A stretch of 64,000 nucleotides of DNA from an uncultured Microbacterium sp. (GCF_937927635.1 NZ_CALBRW010000017.1:248001-312000), one strand, 5' to 3'; positions 8,350-16,677 are shown, counted from the first letter of the stretch. Notes: generated by a model from the letters alone, not told the origin. Made by a program: numbers and translations.

Positions 8350-9228
8350 TCAGCCTTCGAGGGAGGTGCTGCCCGACCGGCGCCGTGCATCGTCGATCGC
8401 CGGGATGTCGGGCAGTCGGACGGTGTCGTCCATCGTGGCATCGGGGCGCCAGGCATCCCATCCCTCATCGAGCGGCCACGTCCCCCGGGCGATGAACTCC
8501 TGCACGGCGTGGTCTGCGATGGCACGCACGGCCTCGGCCTGCTGCGGCGTGAGCCGGCCCTGATCGACGGCGGCGACCAGTTCGTCGGCATCCTTCAGCC
8601 AGACGTCCTCGCTGCCGGAGTGCTCGGCGTCGATCCACAGATCCAGCACGAGATCGCGCGAGAAGATCGCAGGCGCCGCACCGTCCGCTCTGCGGTGCGG
8701 CAGCTCCAGGTTCACGTAGGCTCCGGCCGGCGTCCCATCGGCACGGCGGAAGAACCATACGGACCACGGCCTCCCGGCCGGGGCGATGCGCACGACGCCG
8801 GGGCCGCGCCAGGTCGACTCCCGCATCACCCATGGCACGCTGAAGCGCTCGTCGAGCGGCACTTCCCGCGGAGCGCGGCCGTCAGCAGGCACTGGACCGA
8901 GCCGCTCGGACCCGGAGGGGATCCACACCACCAGCCCGCAGTCGTCGTCCCGGATCACGCGGGCGGTCTCGATATAGCGACCGTAGCGCCAGAGGATCGC
9001 CTGTCCCGGTGCGAAGCGCGGAGCGTCGGGCGAGTCCGAGAGCACGGCCTCGTCGAAGACGGGATCCGCATGCGTGCGACGCTGCTCGCCGTCATCCAGC
9101 AGGCGCAGCGCCTCGTCCAGTGCCATCGGATGCGCGGCGACGGGAATCCATTCGGCTCCCGTGCGGCTCACGAGGGTGACCGTCCCGCCGCTCTCACTGA
9201 CATCGGTCGAACCCAGGGGCAGTCGCAT
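8350..9228 (-). CDS. DUF402 domain protein
   Basis: A 292-aa protein whose C-terminal two thirds match the DUF402 family: WSVWFFRRADGTPAGAYVNLE near residue 155, then DLVLDLWIDAEHSGSEDVWLKD near 190. Some DUF402 proteins are nucleotide phosphatases that use metal-binding acidic residues; whether this one is active is unknown. The ATG at 9228 has TAGCGT 6 nt upstream and no Shine-Dalgarno, so the mRNA is probably leaderless. It is transcribed divergently from the kinase gene at 9261 across only 32 bp. Confidence 0.8.
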   Translation of the reverse strand: MRLPLGSTDVSESGGTVTLVSRTGAEWIPVAAHPMALDEALRLLDDGEQRRTHADPVFDEAVLSDSPDAPRFAPGQAILWRYGRYIETARVIRDDDCGLVVWIPSGSERLGPVPADGRAPREVPLDERFSVPWVMRESTWRGPGVVRIAPAGRPWSVWFFRRADGTPAGAYVNLELPHRRADGAAPAIFSRDLVLDLWIDAEHSGSEDVWLKDADELVAAVDQGRLTPQQAEAVRAIADHAVQEFIARGTWPLDEGWDAWRPDATMDDTVRLPDIPAIDDARRRSGSTSLEG

Positions 9229-9234
9229 CCGTCC

Positions 9235-9253
9235 ACGCTACCGCTGCTAGCTT
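9235..9253. promoter_or_regulatory. Back-to-back leaderless promoters
   Basis: Two -10-like boxes face away from each other: TAGCGT on the minus strand (9240-9235, 6 nt from the ATG at 9228) and TAGCTT on the plus strand (9248-9253, 7 nt from the ATG at 9261). Any -35 contacts of each would fall inside the other gene. Confidence 0.55.
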
Positions 9254-9260
9254 CGTCAGC

Positions 9261-10184
9261 ATGAGAGCAGGCGCCGACCGTCTCCGGCCCGAGTGGGGTT
9301 CGCTGCCGGCGAGCCTGCGCGCCCGTATCGCGGACACCCTCGGAGGGGACATCGTCATCGACTCCCCCGCACAGGGCGGATTCAGCGCGGGCTACGCCGG
9401 CATCGTGCGGACGGCGCATGCGGAGGCGTTCGTGAAGGCGATCGGCGCAACCGGGCATCGCGATTCGCGGACGTTCATCCGCCGGGAGATCCGTGCGCTG
9501 CAGGCGATCCCCGCTTCACTCGCGCCGCGGGTGCTGGCGAGCATCGACGACGAGGAGTCGACGGCACTGGTGCTGGAGGTCGTGCCCGGCATCCACCCCG
9601 GCGATCCGTGGACCATCGAGCAGCTGCACGTCGTCGCCGCGGAGATCGCTCGGCTCGCGCGCACGCCCGCCGCTGAGAGCATCTTCCCCGCGGAGCGCTC
9701 GATGCTCCCTTACTACGCGCGCTGGCAGACCATCGCCGAGGACGCCGCGCTGACGGCATCCCTCCCGCACGACCTGGCGGAGCGGATGCCGGATCTGCTT
9801 CGTCTCGAGCAGCTGCTGCCGGATGCCGTGACGGGGCCGTTCCTCACGCACGGCGACCTGCGCGCGGACAACATCCTCATCGACGGTGAGCGCGCGCACT
9901 TCATCGACTGGCCGCATGCCCGGCGCGGTGCGGCGTGGCTGGACGGGCCGCTGCTGCCTCCCTCCGTCGAGGCCTCCGGCGGGCCGCGCTGCGCGGACGC
10001 GTGGGAGATCCTGCGTGTGCACGGCGCCCCGGACGCGGCGAGCATGCTGCCGGTGATCTCCGGCTTCGCCTCGTTCCTGTGGTGGGGACAGGGTCAGCCG
10101 GAGATCCCGGAGCTGCCGGGACTGCGGGCGTTCCAGCGCGCGCAGGCCCGGCCGCTGCTGCGCTGGCTCGCAGAACTGCTCTGA
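9261..10184 (+). CDS. Aminoglycoside phosphotransferase (APH)-fold kinase
   Basis: A 307-aa protein of the APH/choline kinase superfamily. Visible motifs are a probable ATP-binding lysine K59 (EAFVKAIG), the catalytic loop HGDLRADN at 197-204 with D199 as likely base, and the metal-binding D216 in HFIDWPHA. The substrate cannot be told from sequence; many such actinobacterial proteins phosphorylate small metabolites and do not confer resistance. The start is leaderless in type. The stop is followed by an imperfect duplicate of the last 12 bases (10191-10202). Confidence 0.8.
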   Translation: MRAGADRLRPEWGSLPASLRARIADTLGGDIVIDSPAQGGFSAGYAGIVRTAHAEAFVKAIGATGHRDSRTFIRREIRALQAIPASLAPRVLASIDDEESTALVLEVVPGIHPGDPWTIEQLHVVAAEIARLARTPAAESIFPAERSMLPYYARWQTIAEDAALTASLPHDLAERMPDLLRLEQLLPDAVTGPFLTHGDLRADNILIDGERAHFIDWPHARRGAAWLDGPLLPPSVEASGGPRCADAWEILRVHGAPDAASMLPVISGFASFLWWGQGQPEIPELPGLRAFQRAQARPLLRWLAELL

Positions 10185-10205
10185 CTCGTCGAACTGCTCT
10201 GAGGC

Positions 10206-10802
10206 TCAGCCGCGGGCGGACACGCGGTCCAGGAAGCGCTGGTGGAACCGCGGCTCGCCGCTCAGCTCGGGGTGGAAGCTGATGCCCATCAGATTCCCCT
10301 GCTCGACCGCCACGACGGTTCCTGCCGGCAGCGAGGCCATGGCCGCAGCATCCGCCCCGACCTCCTCGACCACCGGACCGCGGATGAAGGTCGCGGACAC
10401 CGGTTCTCCGACGAATGCGGGCACCGGCACTTCGCCCTCGAACGAGTCGACCTGCCGGCCGAACGCGTTGCGCCGGGTCAGCACGTCCAGGCCGCCGAAC
10501 GTCTGCTGGCCGACGATCCCGTCCGCCAGCCGATCCGAGAGCATGATCAGGCCCGCGCAGGTGCCGAGCATCGGCATCCCGTCGGCGATGGCCGCCCGGA
10601 TGGGGTCACGCAGTCCGAAGGCGCGCGAGAGCTTGTCCATCACCGTGGACTCGCCGCCGGGGATCACGAGGCCCTCGACCTGCGCGAACTCCTCCGGCCG
10701 GCGCACGCGCACGACGTCGGCGCCGAGGTGCTCCAGCAGGGCGACGTGCTCGCGCACGTCGCCCTGCAGGCCGAGCACGCCGACTCGCGGCATCCGGGTC
10801 AC
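10206..10802 (-). CDS. pdxT: Pyridoxal 5'-phosphate synthase glutaminase subunit PdxT
   Basis: PdxT (198 aa) releases ammonia from glutamine and channels it to PdxS in the DXP-independent route to PLP. The class I glutaminase triad is complete: C82 in LGTCAGLI, and H177 and E179 in FHPEL. The PGGES motif is at 49-53. The assigned start is a GTG at 10802 overlapping the pdxS stop as GTGA; an ATG three codons later (10793) is also possible. It forms a two-gene operon with pdxS. Confidence 0.95.
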   Translation of the reverse strand: MTRMPRVGVLGLQGDVREHVALLEHLGADVVRVRRPEEFAQVEGLVIPGGESTVMDKLSRAFGLRDPIRAAIADGMPMLGTCAGLIMLSDRLADGIVGQQTFGGLDVLTRRNAFGRQVDSFEGEVPVPAFVGEPVSATFIRGPVVEEVGADAAAMASLPAGTVVAVEQGNLMGISFHPELSGEPRFHQRFLDRVSARG

Positions 10803-11695
10803 CAGCCCCGCTCGGCGAGGCGGTGAGGTGCGGGCAGGTCGGAGACGTTGATGCCGACCATCGCCTCACCCAGGCCCCGGGAGACATCTGCGATGACCTT
10901 CGCATCGTCGAAGAAGGTGGTGGCCTTGACGATCGCGGCGGCGCGGGCGACCGGGTCGCCGGACTTGAAGATGCCCGAGCCGACGAACACGCCGTCCGCG
11001 CCCAGCTGCATCATCATCGCCGCATCCGCCGGGGTGGCGACGCCACCGGCCACGAACAGCACGACCGGCAGCTTGCCGGTCTCGGCGATCTCGGACACCA
11101 GTTCGTACGGCGCCTGCAGCTCCTTGGCCGCCACGTACAGCTCGTCCTTGGACAGGGCGCCGAGCGCGGCGATCTCACCGCGGATCTTGCGGATGTGCTT
11201 CATGGCCTCGGAGACGTCACCGGTGCCGGCCTCGCCCTTGGAGCGGATCATGGCCGCGCCCTCGTTGATGCGGCGCAGTGCCTCGCCCAGGTTGGTGGCA
11301 CCGCACACGAACGGCACGGTGAAGTTCCACTTGTCGATGTGGTTGACGTAGTCGGCCGGCGAGAGCACCTCGGACTCGTCGATGTAGTCGACGCCGAGCT
11401 CCTGCAGCACCTGCGCCTCGACGAAGTGACCGATGCGGGCCTTGGCCATCACGGGAATCGACACCGAGGAGATGATGCTGTCGATCATGTCGGGGTCGCT
11501 CATGCGTGAGACGCCGCCCTGGGCGCGGATGTCTGCGGGCACGCGCTCCAGCGCCATGACGGCGACCGCGCCGGCGTCCTCGGCGATCTTGGCCTGGTCG
11601 GCGGTGACGACGTCCATGATGACGCCGCCCTTCAGCATCTCGGCGAGTCCGCGCTTGACGCGCTGCGATCCGGTCGTCGGGGTCTGGTCTGCCAT
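10799..11695 (-). CDS. pdxS: Pyridoxal 5'-phosphate synthase subunit PdxS
   Basis: PdxS (298 aa) is the TIM-barrel synthase that condenses ribose 5-phosphate, glyceraldehyde 3-phosphate and ammonia into PLP. The pentose-binding K85 in PVMAKARIGH and D28 in VIMDVVTAD are conserved, as is the phosphate-binding segment GVFVGSGIF. The ATG at 11695 has a strong GAGGAG Shine-Dalgarno. A much longer frame upstream runs antisense through the regulator gene and is not real. pdxST is divergent from the PdxR-like regulator. Confidence 0.97.
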   Translation of the reverse strand: MADQTPTTGSQRVKRGLAEMLKGGVIMDVVTADQAKIAEDAGAVAVMALERVPADIRAQGGVSRMSDPDMIDSIISSVSIPVMAKARIGHFVEAQVLQELGVDYIDESEVLSPADYVNHIDKWNFTVPFVCGATNLGEALRRINEGAAMIRSKGEAGTGDVSEAMKHIRKIRGEIAALGALSKDELYVAAKELQAPYELVSEIAETGKLPVVLFVAGGVATPADAAMMMQLGADGVFVGSGIFKSGDPVARAAAIVKATTFFDDAKVIADVSRGLGEAMVGINVSDLPAPHRLAERGW

Positions 11696-11722
11696 GGTGT
11701 CTCCTCGGGAAAGATTCAAGTC

Positions 11723-11751
11723 AGCACAAAACATCGTTTGGCCTATGTCAA
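11723..11751 (-). promoter_or_regulatory. Predicted pdxST promoter
   Basis: On the minus strand a consensus -35 TTGACA (11751-11746), a 17-nt spacer and a weak -10 TGTGCT (11728-11723), followed by a leader with GAGGAG. The -35 lies 12 bp from the -10 of the divergent regulator gene, so one bound regulator could affect both genes. Confidence 0.5.
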
Positions 11752-11763
11752 AAGATACCACCG

Positions 11764-11769
11764 TAGAAT
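11764..11769 (+). promoter_or_regulatory. Leaderless -10 box of the PdxR-like gene
   Basis: TAGAAT, 7 nt before the ATG at 11777, in the 81-bp region shared with pdxS. Confidence 0.55.
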
Positions 11770-11776
11770 CGAGGTG

Positions 11777-13084
11777 ATGGACCTCGATATCACCGGCACG
11801 ACGGCGGCCGAGATAGCCGACAGCGTGCGCGCGCTGCGCGAGCGCGGCATGCTGCGCCCCGGTGACGCCCTGCCGCCCGTCCGGGAGCTCGCGGGCCTGC
11901 TGGGAGTGAACCGCAACACCGCCGTCGCCGCCTACCGTCAGCTGGCCCAAGCGGGACTCGTCATCTCCAAGGGACGCGGTGGCACCCTCATGGCCGGCGC
12001 CGCGCATGTGGCGCAGGAGGGCGTGGCCGCCGACACCGTGCTGCAGGACATCGGCTCGGGCAACCCGGATCCACGGCTGATCCCCGACCCCACGGCGGCG
12101 CTGACCGGTATCGTGGGGCGCCCCGTGCTGTACGGCGAGCCCGTCATCGACCCCGGGCTGGAGCAGTGGGCCCGGGCGTGGATCCTCGCCGACCTGCCGC
12201 GCGCCGACCTGCGCATCACCGTCACCAGCGGTGCGGTGGATGCCGTGGAGCGTCTGCTCGCGCAGGCCCTCATGCGCGATGACGCGGTGGCGCTGGAGGA
12301 TCCGTGCTTCCTGGCCAGCATCCACACCGTCCGCCTCGGCGGTTACCGCGGCGTGCCGGTGCCGGTCGACGAGGAGGGCATGACCGTCGAGGGTCTGCAG
12401 GCGGCACTGGATGCCGGCATCCGGGCCCTCATCTGCACTCCCCGCGCGCAGAACCCCACCGGGGTGAGCCTGTCCCCCGCCCGCGCGGCAGCCCTGCGCG
12501 AGGTGCTGCGCCCGCATCCGTACGTGCTGATCATCGAGGACGACCACTTCTCCATGCTCTCCGCGCACCCGTACGCGTCACTGATCGGTCCCGAGCATCG
12601 TCGCTACGCGCTGCTGCGATCGGTGTCGAAGTTCCTCGGCCCTGACATGTGCCTGGCCGTCGCCGCCACCGACCCGACCACGGCAGAGCGCCTGTCCCTG
12701 CGGCTGAACCCCGGCACGACCTGGGTGAGTCATCTGCTGCAGCGTCTCGCTCACGCGCAGCTGTCGGATGCCGGTGTCCGCGCCGAGATCGGCGCAGCCG
12801 CCACTCACTACGCCGAGCGCAACGCGGCCTTCGTCGCCGCTCTGGCCCAGCGCGGCATCGTCACGCACTCCTCCGACGGGCTGAGCCTGTGGGTGCAGGT
12901 TCCCGCGCCCGCCCAGGCGGTCGCGGAGCGCCTGATGCGCAGAGGGTGGCTGGTGCGCACCGGCGACGAGTTCCGGATCGAGAATCCGTCACCGGCATCC
13001 GATCACCTGCGTCTGACCGTGCACGACCTCTCGGATGCCGACACGGCACGCCTGCTGGATGATCTCGAGGCCGCCGCGCGCTGA
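11777..13084 (+). CDS. pdxR: MocR/PdxR-family transcriptional regulator
   Basis: A 435-aa fusion of an N-terminal GntR-type winged helix (residues 1-70, with VNRNTAVAAYRQL) to a fold-type I aminotransferase domain that binds PLP (NPTG at 226-229, Schiff-base lysine K285 in SVSKFLG). Such proteins sense PLP and in several Gram-positives activate pdxST. The position opposite pdxST supports that role. The start was set at 11777 because TAGAAT lies 7 nt upstream; the 13 in-frame codons before it would overlap the promoter. No sign of truncation. Confidence 0.9.
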   Translation: MDLDITGTTAAEIADSVRALRERGMLRPGDALPPVRELAGLLGVNRNTAVAAYRQLAQAGLVISKGRGGTLMAGAAHVAQEGVAADTVLQDIGSGNPDPRLIPDPTAALTGIVGRPVLYGEPVIDPGLEQWARAWILADLPRADLRITVTSGAVDAVERLLAQALMRDDAVALEDPCFLASIHTVRLGGYRGVPVPVDEEGMTVEGLQAALDAGIRALICTPRAQNPTGVSLSPARAAALREVLRPHPYVLIIEDDHFSMLSAHPYASLIGPEHRRYALLRSVSKFLGPDMCLAVAATDPTTAERLSLRLNPGTTWVSHLLQRLAHAQLSDAGVRAEIGAAATHYAERNAAFVAALAQRGIVTHSSDGLSLWVQVPAPAQAVAERLMRRGWLVRTGDEFRIENPSPASDHLRLTVHDLSDADTARLLDDLEAAAR

Positions 13085-13115
13085 GCATCCGGGCATCGGA
13101 TGAGAGGATGACAGG

Positions 13116-13967
13116 ATGAAGATCCTCTCGATCCAGTCGGCCGTCGCCCACGGCCACGTCGGCAACTCGGCCGCCGTCTTCCCGCTGCAGCGCATCGGCG
13201 TCGAGGTGCTGCCGGTGTACACGGTCACCTTCTCCAACCACACCGGTTACGGCGCCTGGCGCGGCCCGATGATCGCTCCCGACGACGTGCGCGACGTGAT
13301 CACGGGCGTCGAGGAGCGCGGCGTACTGCCGCAGATCGACGCCGTGCTCAGCGGCTACCAGGGCGGGGAGGGCATCGCCGACGTCATCATCGACGCCGTC
13401 GCACGCGTGAAGGCCGCCAACCCGGATGCCGTGTACGCCTGCGACCCGGTGATGGGCAACGCCAAGTCGGGCTGCTTCGTCGCCCCCGCGATCCCCGAGC
13501 TGCTGCGCCGGCGAGTCGTGCCGGTGGCCGACATCATCACTCCCAACCAGTTCGAACTGGGCTATCTCACCGGCACCGAGCCGGGCGACCTCGCCTCGAC
13601 GCTGGCCTCGGTCGACGCGGCGATGGCCATGGGTCCGAAGACCGTGCTGGTGACATCGGTCGAGCGGCCGGATCGCGAGGAGGGCACCATCGAGATGCTC
13701 GCAGCCGACGCGATGGGCGCCTGGCTGGTCGCCACGCCGCAGCTGCCCATGAAGGCCAACGGCTCGGGCGATGTGACGGCGGCGCTGTTCACCGCGCACT
13801 ACGTGCAGACCGGCGATGCGAAGGTCGCGCTGGAGCGCACCGTGTCCAGTGTGTTCGACCTGCTGCAGAACACGCTGGACTCCGGTGAGCGCGAACTCGC
13901 GCTGGTGCAGTCGCAGGAGACCTACGCGAACCCGCGCCTGCAGTTCACCGCGTACCAGGTGCGCTGA
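13116..13967 (+). CDS. pdxY: Pyridoxal kinase
   Basis: A 283-aa PdxK/PdxY-type kinase of the ribokinase superfamily that phosphorylates pyridoxal in B6 salvage. It opens with the typical ILSIQSAVAHGHVGNSAA segment, has DPVMGN near 110-115, and ends with the anion-hole motif NGSGDVTAALF whose D219 is the likely catalytic base. It follows the PdxR-like gene by 31 bp on the same strand, so regulator and salvage kinase may be coexpressed, with de novo synthesis (pdxST) opposite. A GAGGAT box 6 nt before the ATG may allow its own leaderless transcript. Confidence 0.9.
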   Translation: MKILSIQSAVAHGHVGNSAAVFPLQRIGVEVLPVYTVTFSNHTGYGAWRGPMIAPDDVRDVITGVEERGVLPQIDAVLSGYQGGEGIADVIIDAVARVKAANPDAVYACDPVMGNAKSGCFVAPAIPELLRRRVVPVADIITPNQFELGYLTGTEPGDLASTLASVDAAMAMGPKTVLVTSVERPDREEGTIEMLAADAMGAWLVATPQLPMKANGSGDVTAALFTAHYVQTGDAKVALERTVSSVFDLLQNTLDSGERELALVQSQETYANPRLQFTAYQVR

Positions 13968-13970
13968 GGA

Positions 13971-14522
13971 TCAGGCCGTCGCGGGCCACGCGCTCGCGAC
14001 GGCCTCGCGCACCTCGCCCAGCAGCTGCGGCAACGCCTTGGTCTTCGCGATGATCGGGAAGAAGTTGGCATCCGAGGCCCACCGCGGCACGATGTGCTGG
14101 TGCAGGTGCGCGTCCACGCCGGCTCCGGCGACGGCGCCCTGGTTCATGCCCAGGTTGAAGCCGTCGCAGTTCGACACGGCCTTCAGCACCCGCATCCCGG
14201 TCTGCGTCAGAGCACCGATCTCGGCGACCTCCTCGGCCGTGGCCTGATCGTAGGTGGCGATGTGGCGATACGGGCACACCAGCAGGTGACCGGAGTTGTA
14301 GGGGAACAGGTTCAGCAGCACATAGGCGCTCTTCCCCCGTGCGACGATCAGCCGCTCGGCATCCGGATGCTTGGGCGCCTCGCAGAACGGGCAGTCCTCC
14401 CGCAGCACTTCGGGGCCGGCCTGGATGTAGGCCATGCGGTGCGGGGTCCACAGCCGCTGGAACTCGTCCGGCACGCCCACCAGGCGTGCGGCATCCTCCA
14501 GCGGCTGGGCCCCGTCGGTCAT
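13971..14522 (-). CDS. HIT-domain protein (Ap4A phosphorylase/hydrolase type)
   Basis: A 183-aa histidine-triad protein. The catalytic motif HLHQHIVPRW is at residues 139-148, with H139, H141 and H143. CPFC at 44-47 plus downstream histidines form the zinc site typical of the mycobacterial Ap4A phosphorylase group. It probably cleaves diadenosine polyphosphates, which aminoacyl-tRNA synthetases produce. The ATG overlaps the thrS stop as ATGA, so the two are coupled, as in other actinobacteria. Confidence 0.88.
   Translation of the reverse strand: MTDGAQPLEDAARLVGVPDEFQRLWTPHRMAYIQAGPEVLREDCPFCEAPKHPDAERLIVARGKSAYVLLNLFPYNSGHLLVCPYRHIATYDQATAEEVAEIGALTQTGMRVLKAVSNCDGFNLGMNQGAVAGAGVDAHLHQHIVPRWASDANFFPIIAKTKALPQLLGEVREAVASAWPATA
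13974..14004. terminator. Hairpin between convergent pdxY and HIT gene
   Basis: GGCCGTCGCG (13974-13983) pairs perfectly with CGCGACGGCC (13995-14004). It overlaps the 3' end of the HIT gene and lies just after the kinase stop, so it may stop transcription from the kinase side. Confidence 0.4.
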
Positions 14523-16531
14523 GCCAGGTCCCCCGCTGCCAGCACACGCACGTGCGCGGCGACGGCGGCGCGGATGCGCGCGACCGCGTCGGCCACGGGC
14601 ACCCCGTTCTCCTGCGAACCGTCGCGGAAGCGGAACGAGACGGTACCGGCGGCACGGTCCTGCTCACCGGCGATGAGGATCACGGGCACCTTGGCCGTGG
14701 TGTGGTTGCGGATCTTCTTCTGCATCCGGTCGTCGGAGTGATCGACCTCGGCGCGCACGCCCTCGGCCTTCAGCTGTCCGACGACGTCCTCGAGGTAGTC
14801 GCCGAACTGGTCGGCCACGGGCACGCCCACGACCTGCATGGGAGCCAGCCACAGCGGGAAGTCGCCCGCATAGTGCTCCAGCAGGATGGCGAAGAAGCGC
14901 TCGACCGAGCCCAGCAGCGCGCGGTGGATCATCACCGGGCGGTGCTTCTGCCCGTCGGGTCCGGTGTACTCCAGCTCGAACCGCTCGGGCTGGTTGAAGT
15001 CCAGCTGGATGGTGGACATCTGCCAGGTGCGGCCGATCGCGTCGCGCGCCTGCACCGAGATCTTCGGGCCGTAGAACGCGGCACCGCCCGGGTCGGCCAC
15101 GAGCTCCAGGCCGGAGGCCAGCGCCACCTCGCGCAGCGTGTCGATGGCGGTCGTCCACTGCTCGGGCTCGCCGAGGAACTTCGGGTTGCCCTCCTCGTTC
15201 GTGGACAGCTCCAGGTAGAAGTCGTTCAGGCCGTAGTCGCGCAGCAGCTCCAGCACCAGGTTGAGGTTGGCAGTGAGCTCCTCGCGCACCTGATCCTGGG
15301 CGACGTAGATGTGCGCGTCGTCCTGGGTCAGACCTCGCACTCGGGTCAGCCCAGAGAGGGTGCCGCTCTTCTCGTACCGGTACACCGTGCCGAACTCCGC
15401 CAGGCGCAGCGGCAGCTCGCGGTAGCTGCGGCCGCGGGCGCGGTAGATCAGGTTGTGGAAGGGGCAGTTCATGGGCTTCAGGTAGTAGTCCTGGCCCTGC
15501 TTGGTGACGTTGCCGTCCTCATCGACCACCTCGTCCAGATGCATCGGGGGGAACATGCCGTCGGCGTAGGTCTGCAGGTGACCGGAGGTCGCGAACAGGT
15601 CCTTCTTCGTGATGTGCGGGGTGTTCACCACGTCGTAGCCGTTGCGCAGCAGGTGACGACGCAGGTTCTCCTCGATCTCGTAGCGGATGATGCCGCCGCG
15701 CGGGTGGAAGACCGCCAGGCCCGAGCCGATCTCGTCGGGGAACGAGAACAGATCCATCTCCACGCCCAGCTTGCGGTGATCGCGGCGCTCGGCCTCGGCC
15801 AGGCGCTCCTGGTACGCGCGCAGCTCGTCCTTGCTGGGCCACGCCGTTCCGTAGATGCGCTGCAGCTGCGGGTTCTTCTCACTGCCGCGCCAATAGGCCG
15901 CGGCCACGCGGGTCAGGTCCCAGCCGTTGCCGAGCAGGCGCGTGGAGGGCACGTGAGGTCCGCGGCAGAGGTCCTTCCAGGCGACCTCGCCGTTCTTCTG
16001 CACGTTGTCGTAGATGGTCAGCTCGCCGGCGCCGACCTCGACGGATGCTCCTTCTGCGGCATCCGCACCGGAGCCAGGCCCGCCGGCCAGGTCGATCAGC
16101 TCGAGCTTGAAGGGCTCGTTCGCCAGCTCGGCACGGGCCTCGTCGGCGGTGACGACGCGGCGCGTGAAGCGCTGGCCGTCGCGGATGATGCGCTGCATCT
16201 CCTTGGAGATGGCCTTCAGGTCCTCGGGGGTGAAGGGCTCGTCGACGCCGAAGTCGTAGTAGAAGCCATCGGTGATGAACGGGCCGATGCCGAGGTTCGC
16301 GGCGGGACGGATGCGCTGCACGGCCTGAGCGAGCACGTGGGCGGTGGAGTGGCGCAGGATGTTCAGCCCGTCGGGGCTGTCGACCGTGACCGGCTCGACG
16401 TCATCGCCCTCGGCGACGGTCGCGGCGAGGTCCTTGAGGACGCCGTTCACGCGCATGGCGATCACGGAGCGGTCGGTGAAGAGTGCGAAGCCGTCGTGCT
16501 TGTCCGCGTTCGGCTGGGCGTTGTCTGACAA
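14519..16531 (-). CDS. thrS: Threonine--tRNA ligase
   Basis: ThrRS (670 aa) charges tRNA-Thr. The N-terminal domain (about 60 residues) is followed by an editing domain starting with RHSTAHVLAQAV near residue 61, then the class II core: motif 2 around YRYEKSGTLSGLTRVRG, the zinc-binding NCPFH segment, and motif 3 around HRALLGSVERFF; an anticodon-binding domain ends the protein. The start is a TTG at 16531 with GGAG 6 nt upstream. A 22-codon Thr-rich ORF lies in the leader, which suggests attenuation. A HIT protein follows in the same operon. Confidence 0.96.
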   Translation of the reverse strand: MSDNAQPNADKHDGFALFTDRSVIAMRVNGVLKDLAATVAEGDDVEPVTVDSPDGLNILRHSTAHVLAQAVQRIRPAANLGIGPFITDGFYYDFGVDEPFTPEDLKAISKEMQRIIRDGQRFTRRVVTADEARAELANEPFKLELIDLAGGPGSGADAAEGASVEVGAGELTIYDNVQKNGEVAWKDLCRGPHVPSTRLLGNGWDLTRVAAAYWRGSEKNPQLQRIYGTAWPSKDELRAYQERLAEAERRDHRKLGVEMDLFSFPDEIGSGLAVFHPRGGIIRYEIEENLRRHLLRNGYDVVNTPHITKKDLFATSGHLQTYADGMFPPMHLDEVVDEDGNVTKQGQDYYLKPMNCPFHNLIYRARGRSYRELPLRLAEFGTVYRYEKSGTLSGLTRVRGLTQDDAHIYVAQDQVREELTANLNLVLELLRDYGLNDFYLELSTNEEGNPKFLGEPEQWTTAIDTLREVALASGLELVADPGGAAFYGPKISVQARDAIGRTWQMSTIQLDFNQPERFELEYTGPDGQKHRPVMIHRALLGSVERFFAILLEHYAGDFPLWLAPMQVVGVPVADQFGDYLEDVVGQLKAEGVRAEVDHSDDRMQKKIRNHTTAKVPVILIAGEQDRAAGTVSFRFRDGSQENGVPVADAVARIRAAVAAHVRVLAAGDLA

Positions 16532-16596
16532 GGGATTCTCCAGATAGACGATGGAATGAGTCGACTCAGCTGCAGGCGCGAGGGCGCCCTGCCCGC

Positions 16597-16665
16597 TCAG
16601 GCGCCAGTAGTTCGCGTGACGACACCGGTGACAGAGGTCACGAGAAGGGCCGACACGGAATCCAT
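16597..16665 (-). CDS. Predicted threonine-rich leader peptide of thrS (22 aa)
   Basis: A short ORF, ATG at 16665 to TGA at 16599-16597, ends 65 nt before the thrS TTG. Its 22 codons include five Thr (codons 10, 13, 17, 19 and 20) and six Val. A -10-like TAGACT lies exactly 6 nt upstream of the ATG, the spacing seen at other leaderless genes here. The last codons (GGCGCC) can pair with downstream GGCGCC, while that region can also form the stem CAGGGCGC/GCGCCTG, giving alternative structures. Stalling at Thr codons when charged tRNA-Thr is scarce would be a plausible control of thrS. Not confirmed by conservation. Confidence 0.5.
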   Translation of the reverse strand: MDSVSALLVTSVTGVVTRTTGA

Positions 16666-16671
16666 GGCACG

Positions 16672-16677
16672 AGTCTA
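16672..16677 (-). promoter_or_regulatory. Predicted -10 box of the thrS transcript
   Basis: TAGACT on the minus strand, 6 nt before the leader-peptide ATG. Transcription would begin at or next to that ATG and give a thrS leader of about 134 nt. No clear -35. Confidence 0.5.

Noticed and set aside
9261..10184. Aminoglycoside resistance gene
   Set aside because: The fold is APH-like, but the same motifs occur in many metabolic kinases, and there is no resistance or mobile-element context.
10799..12568. A 589-codon frame ending as PdxS
   Set aside because: Only the last 298 codons are PdxS. The rest is antisense to the PdxR-like gene, and a strong GAGGAG site marks the true ATG at 11695.
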